A stretch of DNA of 64,000 bases from Phocoena phocoena (lineage: Eukaryota; Chordata; Mammalia; Artiodactyla; Phocoenidae), in contig NW_027077447.1 in the NCBI RefSeq assembly GCF_963924675.1, forward strand, positions 1 to 64,000, written 5' to 3'. The translations under genes and the position numbers were made by a program. This document shows, one piece after another, positions 1-12,625 of the stretch. Each line of letters opens with the position of its first letter. Position 1 is the stretch's first letter. The notes under the pieces are model-generated. The model saw only the letters and a list, made by a program, of their open reading frames with translations. It was not told the origin of the DNA and made no database searches.

Positions 1-398
1 GTCGCCTAACCCTAACCCTAACACTAACCCTAACCCTAACACATACCCGAAGCCTTACCCTAACCCGTCCCCTAATCCTAACCCGTAGGCTAACTCTAAA
101 CCGTACTCTAACACGTACGCTCACCCTAAACCGTTGTCGTACACTAACCTGTCCCCTAAACCGTCCCCATTCTCTAACCCTAACCATAACCCTAACCTTA
201 ACCCTAACCCTTACCCGAAGCCTTACACTAACCCGTCCCCTAATCCTAACTCGTACGCTAACACTAACCCGTACCCTAACACGTACGCTCACCCTAAACC
301 GTTGTCGTATTCTAACCTGTCCCCTAAACCGTCCCCGTCCCCTAACCCTAACCCTAACCCTAACCCTTACCCGAAGCCTTACCCTAACCCGTCCCCTA

Positions 399-1250
399 TT
401 CCTAAACCGTACGCTAACACTAACCCGTACCCTAACACGTAGGCTCACACAAAACCGTTGTCGTACCCTAACCTGTCCCCTAAACCGTCACCGTCCCCTA
501 AACCTAACCCTAACCCTAAACCTAACCCTAACCCGAACCCTTACCCGAAGCCTTACCCTAAACCGTCCCCTAATCCTAACCCGTATGCTAACTCTAACCG
601 TACCCTAACACGTACGCTCACCCTAAACCGTTGTCATACCCTAACCTGTCCCCTAAACCGTCCCCGTTCCCTAACCCTAACCCTAACCCTAACCCTAACC
701 CTTACCCGAAGCCTTACCCTAACCCTTCCCCTAATCGTAACCCGTACGCTGACACTAACCCGTACCCTAACACGTACGCTCACCCTAAACCGTTGTCGTA
801 CCCTAACCTGTCCCCTAAACCGTCCCCGTCCCCTAAACCTAACCCTAACCCTAACCCTAACCCTAACCGTAACCCTTACCCGAAGCCTTACCCTAACCCG
901 TCCCCTAAACCTAACCCATACGATAACACTATCCTGTACCCTAACACGTACGCTCACCCTAAACCGTTGTCATACACTAACCTGTCCCCTAAACTGTCCC
1001 GATCCCCTAACCCTAACCCTAACCCTAAACCTTACCCGAAGCCTTACCCTAACCCGTCCCCTAATCCTAACCCGTACGCTAACACTAACCCGTACCCGAA
1101 CACGTACGCTCACCCTAAACCGTTTTCGTACAGTAACCTGTCCCCTAAACTGTCCCCGTCCCCTAACCCTAACCCTAAACCTAACCCGAACCCTTACTCG
1201 AAGCCTTACCGTAAACCGTCCCCTAATCCTAACCCATATGATAACACTAA
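399..1250 (+). repeat. Diverged higher-order duplication, copy 1 (partner at about 3391-4253)
   Basis: About 0.85 kb, roughly five monomers, matches a segment about 2.99-3.00 kb downstream. Both copies share a one-base loss of C (near 598 and 3589) that moves the reading phase, an unusual CAGTAACC variant (near 1130 and 4133) and the same order of monomer variants. Substitutions between the copies are common, so this is an older duplication than those at 9-22 kb. Confidence 0.75.
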
Positions 1251-1483
1251 CCCGTACCCTAACACGTACGCTCACCCTAAACCGTTGTCGTACCCTAACC
1301 TGTCCCTAAACCGTCCCTGTCCCCTAACCCTAACCCTTACCCTAACCCTAACCCTTACCCGAAGCCTTACCATAACCCGTCCCCTAATCCTAAACCGTAT
1401 GCTAACACTAACCCGTACCCTAACACATACGCTCACCCTAAACCGTTGTCGTACACTAACCTGTCCCCTAAACCGTCCCCGTC

Positions 1484-1525
1484 CCCTAACCCTAACCCTA
1501 ACCCTAACCCTAACCCTAACCCTAA
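1484..1525 (+). repeat. Seven-unit CCCTAA run inside a long monomer
   Basis: Seven perfect CCCTAA units sit between a CCCGTC word and a CCCTTA word, making this monomer about 174 bp. It shows that monomer length is set by the number of central telomeric units while the rest of the unit keeps its order. Confidence 0.9.
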
Positions 1526-3390
1526 CCCTTACCACAAGCCTTACCGTAACCCATCCCCTAATCCTAACCCATACGATAACACTAACCCGTACCCTAACAC
1601 GTACGCTCACCCTAAACCGTTGTCGTACCCTAACCTGTCCCCTAAACCGTCCCCGTCCCCTAACCCTAACCCTAACCCTAACCCTAACCCTTACCCGAAG
1701 CCTTACCCTAACCCGTCCCCTAATCCTAACCCGTACGCTAACACTAACCCATACCCTAACACGTACGCTCACCCTAAACCGTTGTAGTACCCTAACCTGT
1801 CCCCTAAACCGTCACCGTCCCCTAAACCTAACCCTAACCCTACCCCTAACCCTAACCCGAACACTTACCCGAAGCCTTAACCTAAACCGTCCCCTAATCC
1901 TAACCCGTATGCTAACTCTAACCCGTACCCTAACACGTACGCTCACCCTAAACCGTTGTCGTACCCTAACCTGTCCCCTAAACCGTCCCCGTTCCCTAAC
2001 CCTAACCCTAACCCTAACCCTAACCCTAAGCCTAACCCTTACCCGAAGCCTTACCCTAACCCGTCCCCTAATCCTAAACTGTACGCTAACACTAACCCGT
2101 ACCCTAACACGTACGCTCACCCTAAACCGTTGTCGTACCCTAACCTGTCCCCTAAACCGTCACCGTCCCCTAAACCTAACCCTAACCCTAACCCTAACCC
2201 TAACCCGAACCCTTACCCGAAGCCCTAACCTAAACCGTCCCCTAATCCTAACCCGTATGCTAACTCTAACCCGTACCCTATCACGTACGCTCACACTAAA
2301 CCGTTGTCGTACACTAACCTGTCCCCTAAACCGTCCCCGTTCCCTAACCCTAACCCTAACCCTAACCCTAACCCTTACCCGAAGCCTTACCCTATCCCGT
2401 TCCCTAATCCTAACCCGTACGCTAAAACTAACCCGTACCCTAACACGTATGCTCACCCTAAACCGTTGTCGTACCCTAACCTGTCCCCTAAACCGTCACC
2501 ATCCCCTAAACCTAACCCTAACCCTAAACCTAACCCGAACCCTTACCCGAAGCCTTACCCTAAATCGTCCCCTAATCCTAACCCGTATGCTAACTCTAAC
2601 CCGTACCCTAACACGTACGCTCACCCTAAACCGTTTTCGTACCCCAACCTGTCCCCTAAACCGTCCCCGCTCCCTAACCCTACCCCTAACCCTACCCCTA
2701 ACCCTAACCCTTACCCAAAGCCTTACACTAACCCGTCCCCTAATACTAACCCGTACGCTAACACTAACCCGTACCCTAACACGTACGCTCACCCTAAACC
2801 TTTGTCGTACCCTAACCTGTCCCCTAAACCGTCCCCATCCCCTAACCCTAACCCTAACCCTAACCCTAACCCTTACCTGAAGCCTTACCCTAACCCGTCC
2901 CCTAATCCTAACCCGTACGCTAACACTAAACCGTATCCTAACACATACACACACCCTAAACCGTTGTTGTACACTAACCTGTCCCCTAAACTGTTCCCGT
3001 CTCCTAACCCTAACCCTAACCCTAACCCTAACCCTTACCCGAAGCCTTACCCTAACACGTCCTCTAATCCTAACCCGTACGCTAACAGTAACCCGTACCC
3101 TACCACGTACGCTCAACGTAAACCTTTGTCGTACCCTAACCTGTCCCCTAAACTGTCCCCATCCCCTAACCCTATCCCTAATCCTAACCCTAACCCTGAC
3201 CCGAAGCCTTACCCTAACCCGTCCCCTAATCCTAACCCGTACGCTAACACTAACCCGTACCCTAACACGTACACTCACTCTAAACCATTGTCGTACACTA
3301 ACCTGTCCCCTAAACCGTCCCCGTCTCCAACCCTAACCCTAACACTAACCCTAATCCTTACCCGAAGCCTTACCCTAACCCCTCCCCTAT

Positions 3391-4253
3391 TCCTAAACCG
3401 TACGCTAACACTAACCCGTACCCTAACACGTATGCTCACCCAAAACTGTTGTCGTACCCTAACCTGTCCCCTAAACCGTCACCGTCCCCTAAACCTAACC
3501 CTAACCCTAAACCTATCCCTAACCCGAACCCTTACCCGAAGCCTTACCCTAAACCGTCCCCTAATCCTAACCCGTATGCTAACTCTAACCGTACCCTAAC
3601 ACGTACGCTCACCCTAAACCGTTGTCGTAACCTAACCTGTCCCCTAAACCGTCCCCGTTCCCTAACCCTAAACCTAACCCTAAACCTAACCCTTACCCGA
3701 AGCCTTACCCTAACCCTTCCCCTAATCCTAACCCGTACGCTGACACTAACCCCTACCCTAACACGTACGCTCACCCTAAACCGTTGTCGTACCCTAACCT
3801 GTTGCCTAAACCGTCCCCGTCCCCTAACACTAACCCTAACCCTAACCCTAACCCTAACCCTAACCTTTACCCGAAGCCTTACCCTAACCCGTCTCCTAAT
3901 CCTAACCCATACGATAACACTAACCTGTACCCTAACACGTACGCTCAACCTAAACCGTTGTCATACACTAACCTGTCCCCTAAACTGTCCCCGTCCCCTA
4001 ACCCTAACCCTAACCCTAACCCTAACACTAAACCTTACCCGAAGCCTTACCCTAACCCGTCCCCTAATCCTAACCCGTACGCTAACACTAACCCGTACCC
4101 TAACACGTACGCTCACCCTAAACCGTTGTCGTACAGTAACCTGTCCCCTAAACGGTCTTCGTCCCCTAACCCTAACCCTAAACCTAACCCTAACCCTTAC
4201 CCGAAGCCTTACCTTAAACCGTCCCCTAATCCTAACCCATACGATAACACTAA
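3391..4253 (+). repeat. Diverged higher-order duplication, copy 2 (partner at about 399-1250)
   Basis: Matches the earlier segment in variant order and in the one-base deletion near 3589. The offset drifts from about 2991 to 3003 bp, in multiples of six, because central CCCTAA units differ in number. Just after it, 4262-4440 resembles 3100-3290 (offset 1162 bp), including a variant with CTCAACG before the landmark, so several duplication layers overlap here. Confidence 0.7.
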
Positions 4254-4539
4254 CCCGTACCCTACCACGTACGCTCAACGGAAACCTTTGTCGTACCCTA
4301 ACCTGTCCCCTAAACCGTCCCCATCCCCTAACCCTATCCCTAATCCTAACCCTAACCCTGACCCGAAGCCTTACCCTAAACCGTCCCCTAATCCTAAACC
4401 GTACGCTAACACTAACCCGTACCCTAACACGTACGCTCACTCTAAACCATTGTCGTACACTAACCTGTCCCGTAAACCGTCACCGTCCCCTCACCCTATC
4501 CCTGACCCTAACCCTAACCCTAACCTGAACCCTTACCCG

Positions 4540-7485
4540 AAGCCTTAACCTAAACCGTCCCCTAATTCTAACCCTTACGATAACACTAAACCGTACCCTA
4601 AAACGTACGCTCACCCTAAACCGTTGTCGTACCCTAACCTGTCCCCTAAACCGTCCCCGTCCCCTAACCCTAACCCTAACCCTAACCCTAACCCTTACCC
4701 GAAGCCTTACCCTAACCCATCCCCTAATCCTAACCCGTACGCTAACACTAACCAGTAGCCTAACACGTACGTTCACCATAAACCGTTGTCGTACCATAAC
4801 CTGTCCCCTAAACCGTCCCCGTCCCCTAACCCTAAGCCTAACTCTAACCCTAACCCTAACCCTTGCCCGAAGCCTTACCCTAACACGTCCTATAATCCTA
4901 ACCCGTATGCTAACACTAACCAGTAACCTAACACGTACACTCACCCTAAACCGTTGTCGTACCCTAACCTGTCCCCTAAACCGTCCCCATCCCCTAACCC
5001 TAACCCTAACACTAACCATAACCCTTACCCGAAGCCTTACCCTAACACGTCCCCTATTCCTAACCCGTACGCTAACACTAAATCGTACCCTAACACGTAG
5101 GGTCACCCTAAACCGTTGTCGTACCCTAACCTGTCCCCTAAACCGTCACCGTCCCCTAAACCTAACCCTAACCCTAACCCTAACCCGAACCCGAACCCTT
5201 ATCCGAAGCCTTACCCTAAACCGTCCCCTAATCCTTACCCGTAGGCTAACTCTAACCCGTACCCTAACACGTACGCTCACCCTAAACCGTTGTCGTACCC
5301 TAACCTGTCCCCTAAACCGTCCCCGTTCCCTAAACCTAACCCTAGCCTAACCTTAACCCTAACCCTTACCCGAAGCCTTACCCTAACCCTTCCCCTATTC
5401 CTAACCCGTACGCTAACACTAACCCGTACCCTAACACGTACACTCACCCTAAACCTTTGTCGTACCCTAACCTGTCCCCTAAACCGTCCCCGTCCCCTAA
5501 CCCTAACCCAAACCCTAACCCTAAACCTTACCCGAAGCCTTACCCTAACCCATCCCCTAATCCTAACCCGTACGCTAACACTAACCCGTAGCCTAACACT
5601 TACGCTCACCATAAACCGTTGTCGTACCATAACCTGTCCCCTAAACCGTCCCCGTCCCCTAACCCTAACCCTAACCCTAACCCTAGCCCTAACCCTTACC
5701 CGAAAACTTACCCTAACACGTCCTCTAATCCTAACCCGTACGCTAACACTAACCCGTACCCTAACACGTACGCTCAACGTAAACCATTGTCGTACCCTAA
5801 CCTGTCCCCTAAACCGTCCCCGTCCCCTAACCCTATCCCTAACCCTAACCCTAACCCTGACCCGAAGCCTTACCCTAACCCGTCCCCTAATCCTAACCCG
5901 TACGCTAACACTAACCTGTACCCTAACACGTACGCTCACCCTAAACCTTTGTCGTACCCTAACCTGTCCCTTAAACCGTCCCCGTCCCCTAACCCTAACA
6001 CTAACCCTAACCCTAACCCTTACCCGAAGCCTTACCCTAACCCGTCCCCTAATCCTAAACCGTACGCTAACACTAACCCGTACCCTAACACGTCCACTCA
6101 CGCTAAACCGTTGTCGTACCCTAACCTGTCCCCTAAACCGTCCCCGTCCCCTAACCCTAACCCTAACCCTAACCCTAATCCTTACCCGAAGCCTTACCCT
6201 AACCCATCCCCTAATCCTTACCCGTAAGCTAACACTAACCCGTACCCTAACACGTACGAGCACCCTAAACCGTTGTCGTAGCCTAACCTGTCCCATAAAC
6301 CGTCCCCGTCCCCTAACCCTAACCCTAACCCTAACCCTAACCCTAACCCTTACCCGAAGCCTTACACTAACCCGTCCCCTATTCCTAAACCGTACGCTAA
6401 CACTAACCCGTACCCTAACACGTACGCTCACCCTAAACCGTTGTCGTACCCTAACCTGTCCCCTAAACCGTCCCCGTCCCCTAACACTAACCCTAACCCT
6501 AACCCTAACCGAACCCTTACCCGAAGCCTTACCCTAACCCGTCCCCTAATCCTAAACCGTACGCTAACACTAACCCGTACCCTAACACGTACACTCACCC
6601 TAAACATTTGTCGTACCCTAACCTGTCCCCTAAACCGTCCCCGTCCCCTAACCCTAACCCTAACCCTAACCCTTACCCGAAGCCTTACCCTAACCCATCC
6701 CCTAATCCTAACCCCTACGCTAACACTAACCCGTACCCTAACACGTACGCTCACCCTAAACCGTTGTCGTAGCCTAACCTGTCCCCTAAACTGTCGCCGT
6801 CCCCGAACCCTAACCCTAACCCTAACCTTTACCCGAAGCCTTACACTAACCCATCCCCTAATCCTAACCCGTACGCTAACACTAACCCGTAGCCTAACAC
6901 GTACGCTCACCATAAACCGTTGTCGTACCATAACCTGTCCCCTAAACCGTCCCCATCCCCTAACCCTAAGCCTAACCCTAACCCTAGCCCTAACCCTTAC
7001 CCGAAGACTTACCCTAACCCGTCCCCTAATCCTAACCTGTACGCTAACACTAACCAGTACCCTAACACGTACGCTCACCCTAAACCGTTGTCGTACACTA
7101 ACCTGTCCCCTAAACTGTCCCCGTCCCCGTCCCCGTCCCCTAACCCTAACCCTAACACTTACCCGAAGCCTTACCCTAACCCGTCCCCTAATCCTAAACC
7201 ATACGCTAACACTAACCCATAGCCTAACACGTACGCTCACCATAAACCGTTGTCGTACCCTAAGCTGTCCCCTAAACCGTCCCCATCCCCTAACCCTAAC
7301 CCTAACCCTAACCCTAACCCTTACCTGAAGCCTTACCCTAACACGTCCCCTAAACCTAACACGTACGCTAACACTAAACCATATCCTAACACATACACAC
7401 ACTCTAAACCGTTGTTGTCCACTAACCTGTCCCCTAAACAGTCCCCGTCTCCTATCCCTAACCCTAACCCTAACCCTAACCCTAA
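4540..7485 (+). repeat. Satellite monomers in mosaic order, no long duplication assigned
   Basis: Ordinary monomers, individually diverged from their neighbours. There is no gene or unique sequence. One-base losses that break the hexamer phase are seen near 5345 and near 6509. A variant reading CTCAACGTAAACC, at about 5773, recurs near 3113 and 10520. Confidence 0.85.
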
Positions 7486-9428
7486 CCCTTACCCGAAGCC
7501 TTACCCTAACCCGTCCCCTAATTCTAACACGTACGCAAACACTAAACCGTACCCTTACACATACGCACACCCTAAACCGTAGTCGTACACTAACCTGTCC
7601 CCTAAACCGTCCCCGTCTCCTAACCCTAACCCTAACCCTAACCCTAAACCTTACCCGAAGCCTTACCCTAACACGTCCTCTAATCCTAACCCGTATGCTA
7701 ACACTAACCCGTACCCTAACACGTACGCTCAACCTAAACCGTTGTCGTACTCTAACCTGTCCCCTAAACCGTCCCCATCCCCTAACCCTAACCCTAACCC
7801 AAACCCTAAACCTTACCCGAAGCCTTACCCTAACCCGTCCCCTAATCCTAACCCTTACGATAACACTAAACCGTACCCTAACACGTACGCTCACCCTAAA
7901 CCGTTGTCATACACTGACCTGTCCCCTAAACCGTCCCCGTCCCCTAACCCTAACCCTAACCCTAACCCTAACCGTTACCCGAAGCCTTACCCTAACCCGT
8001 CCCCTAATCCTAAACCGTACACTAACACTAACCCAAACCCTAATACGTACACTCACCCTAAACCGTTGTCGTACCCTAACCTGTCCCCTAAACCGTATCC
8101 GTCCCCTAACAATAACCCTAACCCTAACCCTAACCCTTACCCGAAGCATTTCCCTAAACCATCCCCTAATCCTAACCCATATGCTAACACTAACCAGTAC
8201 CCTAACACGTACGCTCACCATAAACCGTTGTCGTACCATAACCTGTCCCCTAAATGGTCCCCGTCCTCTAACCCTAAACCTAACCCTAACCCTAACCCTA
8301 TCCCTTGCCCGAAGCCTTACCCTAACCCTTCCCCTAATCCTAACCCGTACGCTAACATTAAACCGTACCCTAACACATACGCACACCCTAAACCGTAGTC
8401 GTACACTAACCTGTCCCCTAAACCGTCCCCGTCTCCTAACCCTAACCCTAACCCTAACCCTAACCCTAACCCTTACCCTAAGCCTTACACTAACACGTCC
8501 TCTAATCCTATACCGTACGCTAACACTAACCCGTACCCTAACACGTACGCTCATCCTAAACCGTTGTCGTACTCTAACCTGTCCCCTAAACCGTCCCCAT
8601 CCCCTAACCCTAACCCTAACCCTAACCCTAACCCTGACCCGAAGCCTTACCCTAACCTGTCCCCTAGTCCTAACCCGTACGCTAACACTAACCCGTACCC
8701 TAACACGTACGCTCACCCTAAAGCGTTGTCGTACCCTAACCTGTCCCCTAAACCTTCACCGTCCCCTCACCCTAACCCTAACGCTAACCCTAACCCTAAC
8801 CCGAACCCTTACCCGAAACCTTACCCTAAACCGTCTCCTAATCCTAACCCGTACGCTAACACTAACCCGTACCCTAACACGTACACTCACCCTAAAACTT
8901 TGTCGTACCCTAACCTGTCCCCTAAACCGTCCCTGTCCGTTAACCCTAACAATAATCCTAACCCTAACACTTACCCGAAGCCTTACCATAACCCGTTTCT
9001 TAATCCTAACCCGTACGCTAACACTAACCCGTATCCTAACACGTACGCTCACAATAAACCGTTGTCGTACCCTAACCTGTCCCTTAAACCGTCCCCGTCC
9101 CCTAACCCTAACCCTAACCCTAACCCTAACCCTTACCCGAAGCCTTACCTTAACCCGTCCCCTAATCCTAACCCGTATGCTAACTCTAACTCGTACCCTA
9201 ACACGTACGCTCACCCTAAACCGTTGTCGTATCCTAACCTGTCCCCTAAACCGTCCCCGTTCCCTAACCCTAACCCTAACCCTAACCTTAACCCTAACCC
9301 TTATCCGAAGCCTTACCCTAAACCGTCCCCTAATCCTAACTCGTACGCTAACACTAACACGTACCCTAACACGTACGCTCACCCTAAACCGTTGTCGCAC
9401 TCTAACCTGTCCCCTAAACCGTCCCCGT
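7486..9428 (+). repeat. 1.94 kb block, copy 1 of a near-exact pair 25 kb apart
   Basis: Matches 32615-34556 at an offset of 25129 bp, which becomes 25128 bp after a single-base deletion in the other copy near 34107. Rare variants are shared, including AATAACCC at about 8110, GAAGCATTTCCC at about 8143 and CCCTTGCCCG at about 8301. I saw only one substitution (near 9191) and the one-base deletion. The match ends abruptly on both sides: at 7485 (A here, T in the partner) and after 9428. Confidence 0.9.
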
Positions 9429-10502
9429 CCCCTAACCCTAACCCTAACCCTAAGCCTTACCTGAAGCCTTACACTAACCCATCCCCTAATCCTAACCCGT
9501 ACGCTAACACTAAACCGTACCCTAACACGTACGCTCACCCTAAACCGTTGTCGTACCCTAACCTGTCCCCTAAACCGTCCCCATTCCCTAACCCTAACCC
9601 AGCCCTAAACCTAACACTTACCCGAAGCCTTACCCTAACCCGTCCCCTAATCCTAACCCGTACGCTAACACTAACCCATACCCTAACACGTACGCTCACC
9701 CTAAACCGTTGTCGTACCCTAACCTGTCCCTTAAACCGTCCCCGTCCCCTAACCCTAACCCTAATCATAAGCCTAACCCTTACCCGAAGCCTTACCCTAA
9801 CCCGTCCCCTAAGCCTAACCCGTATGCTAACTCTAACGCGTACCCTAACATGTACACTCACCCTAAACCGTTGTCGTACCTTAACCTGTCCCCTAAACCG
9901 TCCCCGATCCCCAACCCTAACCCTAACCCTAACCGTAACCCTAACCCTTATCCGAAGCCTTACACTAACTCGTCCCCTAATCCTAACTCGTACGCTAACA
10001 CTAACCCGTACCCGAACACGTACGCTCACCCTAAACCGTTGTCGTACTCTAACCTGTCCCCTAAACCGTCCCCGTCCCCTAACCCTAACCCTAACCCTAA
10101 CCCTAAACCTTACCCGAATTCTTACCCTAACCCATCCCCTAATCCTAACCCTTACGATAACACTAAACCGTACCCTAACACGTACACTCACCCTAAACCG
10201 TTGTCATACACTGACTTGTCCCCTAAACCGTCCCCGTCCCCGTCCCCTAACCCTAACCCTAACCCTAACCCTAACCCTTACCCGAAGCCTTACCCTAACC
10301 CATCCCCTAATCCTAACCCGTACGCTAACACTAACCCGTACCCTAACACGTACGCTTACCCTAAACCGTTGTCGTACCCTAACCTGTCCCCTAAACCGTC
10401 ACCGTCCCCTAACCCTAACCCTAACCCTAACCCTAACATTTACCCGAAGCCTTACCCAAACACGTCCTCTAATCCTAACCCGTACGCTAACACTAACCCG
10501 TA
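9410..10502 (+). repeat. 1.1 kb block, first of three copies
   Basis: Matches 11365-12625 and, from 9601 on, part of the copy at 16282-17168. A rare word CCCAGCCC (A of AGCCC at 9601, 11724 and 16282) and GATCCCCAACCC shortly after mark all three. Relative to the second copy this one lacks one 168 bp monomer at 9600/9601: the offset is 1955 bp before and 2123 bp after that point. The match to the second copy ends at 10502. Confidence 0.88.
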
Positions 10503-11364
10503 TCCTAACACGTACGCTCAACGTAAACCGTTGTCGTACCCTAACCTGTCCCCTAAACCGTCCCCGTCCCCTAACCCTATCCCTAACACTAACCCTAACC
10601 CTGACCCGAAGCCTTACGCTAACCTGTCCCCTAATCCTAACCCGTACGCTAACACTAACCCGTACCCTAACACGTACGCTCACCCTAAAACTTTGTCGTA
10701 CCCTAACCTGTCCCCTAAACCATCCCCGTCCCCTAACCCTAACACTCACCCTAACCCTAACCCTTACCCGACGCCTTATCCTAACCTGTCCCCTAATCCT
10801 AACCCGTACGCTAACACTAACACGTACCCTAACACGTACGCTCACCCTAAAGCGTTGTCGTACCCTAACCTGTCCCTTAAACCGTCCCCGTCCCCTAACC
10901 CTAACTCTAACCCTAACCCTTACCCGAAGCCTTACCCTAACCCGTCCCCTAATCCTAACCCGTATGCTAACTCTAACACATACCCTAACACGTACGCTCA
11001 CCCTAAACCGTTGTCGTACTCTAACCTGTCCCGTAAACCGTCCCCGTCCCCTAACCCTAACCCTAACCCTAACCCTAACCCTAAACCTTACCCGAAGCCT
11101 TACCATAACCCGTCCCCTAATCCTAACCCTTACAATAACACTAAACTGTACCCTAACACGTACGCTCACCCTAAACAGTTGTCATACACTGACCTGTCCC
11201 CTAAACCGTCCCGGTCCCCGTCCACTAACCCTAACCCTAACCCTAACCCTAACCCTTACCCGAAGCCTTACCCTAACCTGTCCCCTAATCCTAAACCGTA
11301 CACTAACACTAACCCGTAACCTAACACGTACACTCACCCTAAACCGTTGTCGTACCCTAACCTG

Positions 11365-12625
11365 TCCCCTAAACCGTCCCCGTCCCCTAACCCTAACCCT
11401 AACCCTAAGCCTTACCTGAAGCCTTACACTAACCCATCCCCTAATCCTAACCCGTACGCTAACACTAAACCGTACCCTAACACGTACGCTCACCCTAAAC
11501 CGTTGTCGTACCCTAACCTGTCCCCTAAACCGTCCCCATTCCCTAACCCTAACCCTAACCCTAACCCTAACCCTAACCCTTAACCGAAGCCTTACCCTAA
11601 CCCTTTCCCTAATCCTAACCCGTACGCTAACACTAACCCGTACCCTAACACGTACGCTCACCCTAAACCTTTGTCGTGCCCTAACCTGTCCCCTAAACCG
11701 TCCCCGTCCCCTAACCCTAACCCAGCCCTAAACCTAACACTTACCCGAAGCCTTACCCTAACCCGTCCCCTAATCCTAACCCGTACGCTAACACTAACCC
11801 ATACCCTAACACGTACGCTCACCCTAAACCGTTGTCGTACCCTAACCTGTCCCTTAAACCGTCCCCGTCCCCTAACCCTAACCCTAATCATAAGCCTAAC
11901 CCTTACCCGAAGCCTTACCCTAACCCGTCCCCTAAGCCTAACCCGTATGCTAACTCTAACGCGTACCCTAACATGTACACTCACCCTAAACCGTTGTCGT
12001 ACCTTAACCTGTCCCCTAAACCGTCCCCGATCCCCAACCCTAACCCTAACCCTAACCGTAACCCTAACCCTTATCCGAAGCCTTACACTAACTCGTCCCC
12101 TAATCCTAACTCGTACGCTAACACTAACCCGTACCCGAACACGTACGCTCACCCTAAACCGTTGTCGTACTCTAACCTGTCCCCTAAACCGTCCCCGTCC
12201 CCTAACCCTAACCCTAACCCTAACCCTAAACCTTACCCGAATTCTTACCCTAACCCATCCCCTAATCCTAACCCTTACGATAACACTAAACCGTACCCTA
12301 ACACGTACACTCACCCTAAACCGTTGTCATACACTGACTTGTCCCCTAAACCGTCCCCGTCCCCGTCCCCTAACCCTAACCCTAACCCTAACCCTAACCC
12401 TTACCCGAAGCCTTACCCTAACCCATCCCCTAATCCTAACCCGTACGCTAACACTAACCCGTACCCTAACACGTACGCTTACCCTAAACCGTTGTCGTAC
12501 CCTAACCTGTCCCCTAAACCGTCACCGTCCCCTAACCCTAACCCTAACCCTAACCCTAACATTTACCCGAAGCCTTACCCAAACACGTCCTCTAATCCTA
12601 ACCCGTACGCTAACACTAACCCGTA
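11365..12625 (+). repeat. 1.1 kb block, second of three copies, with one extra monomer
   Basis: Same as 9410-10502 but with an additional 168 bp monomer at about 11556-11723. From 11470 it is also the beginning of the larger 4.5 kb block whose second copy starts at 16028. Confidence 0.88.

Noticed and set aside
5290..6537. Threonine-every-second-residue runs resembling TxT antifreeze beta-helices
   Set aside because: They come from ACC/CTA codons of the repeat and occur in every array segment without cysteine spacing or a fold-length period.
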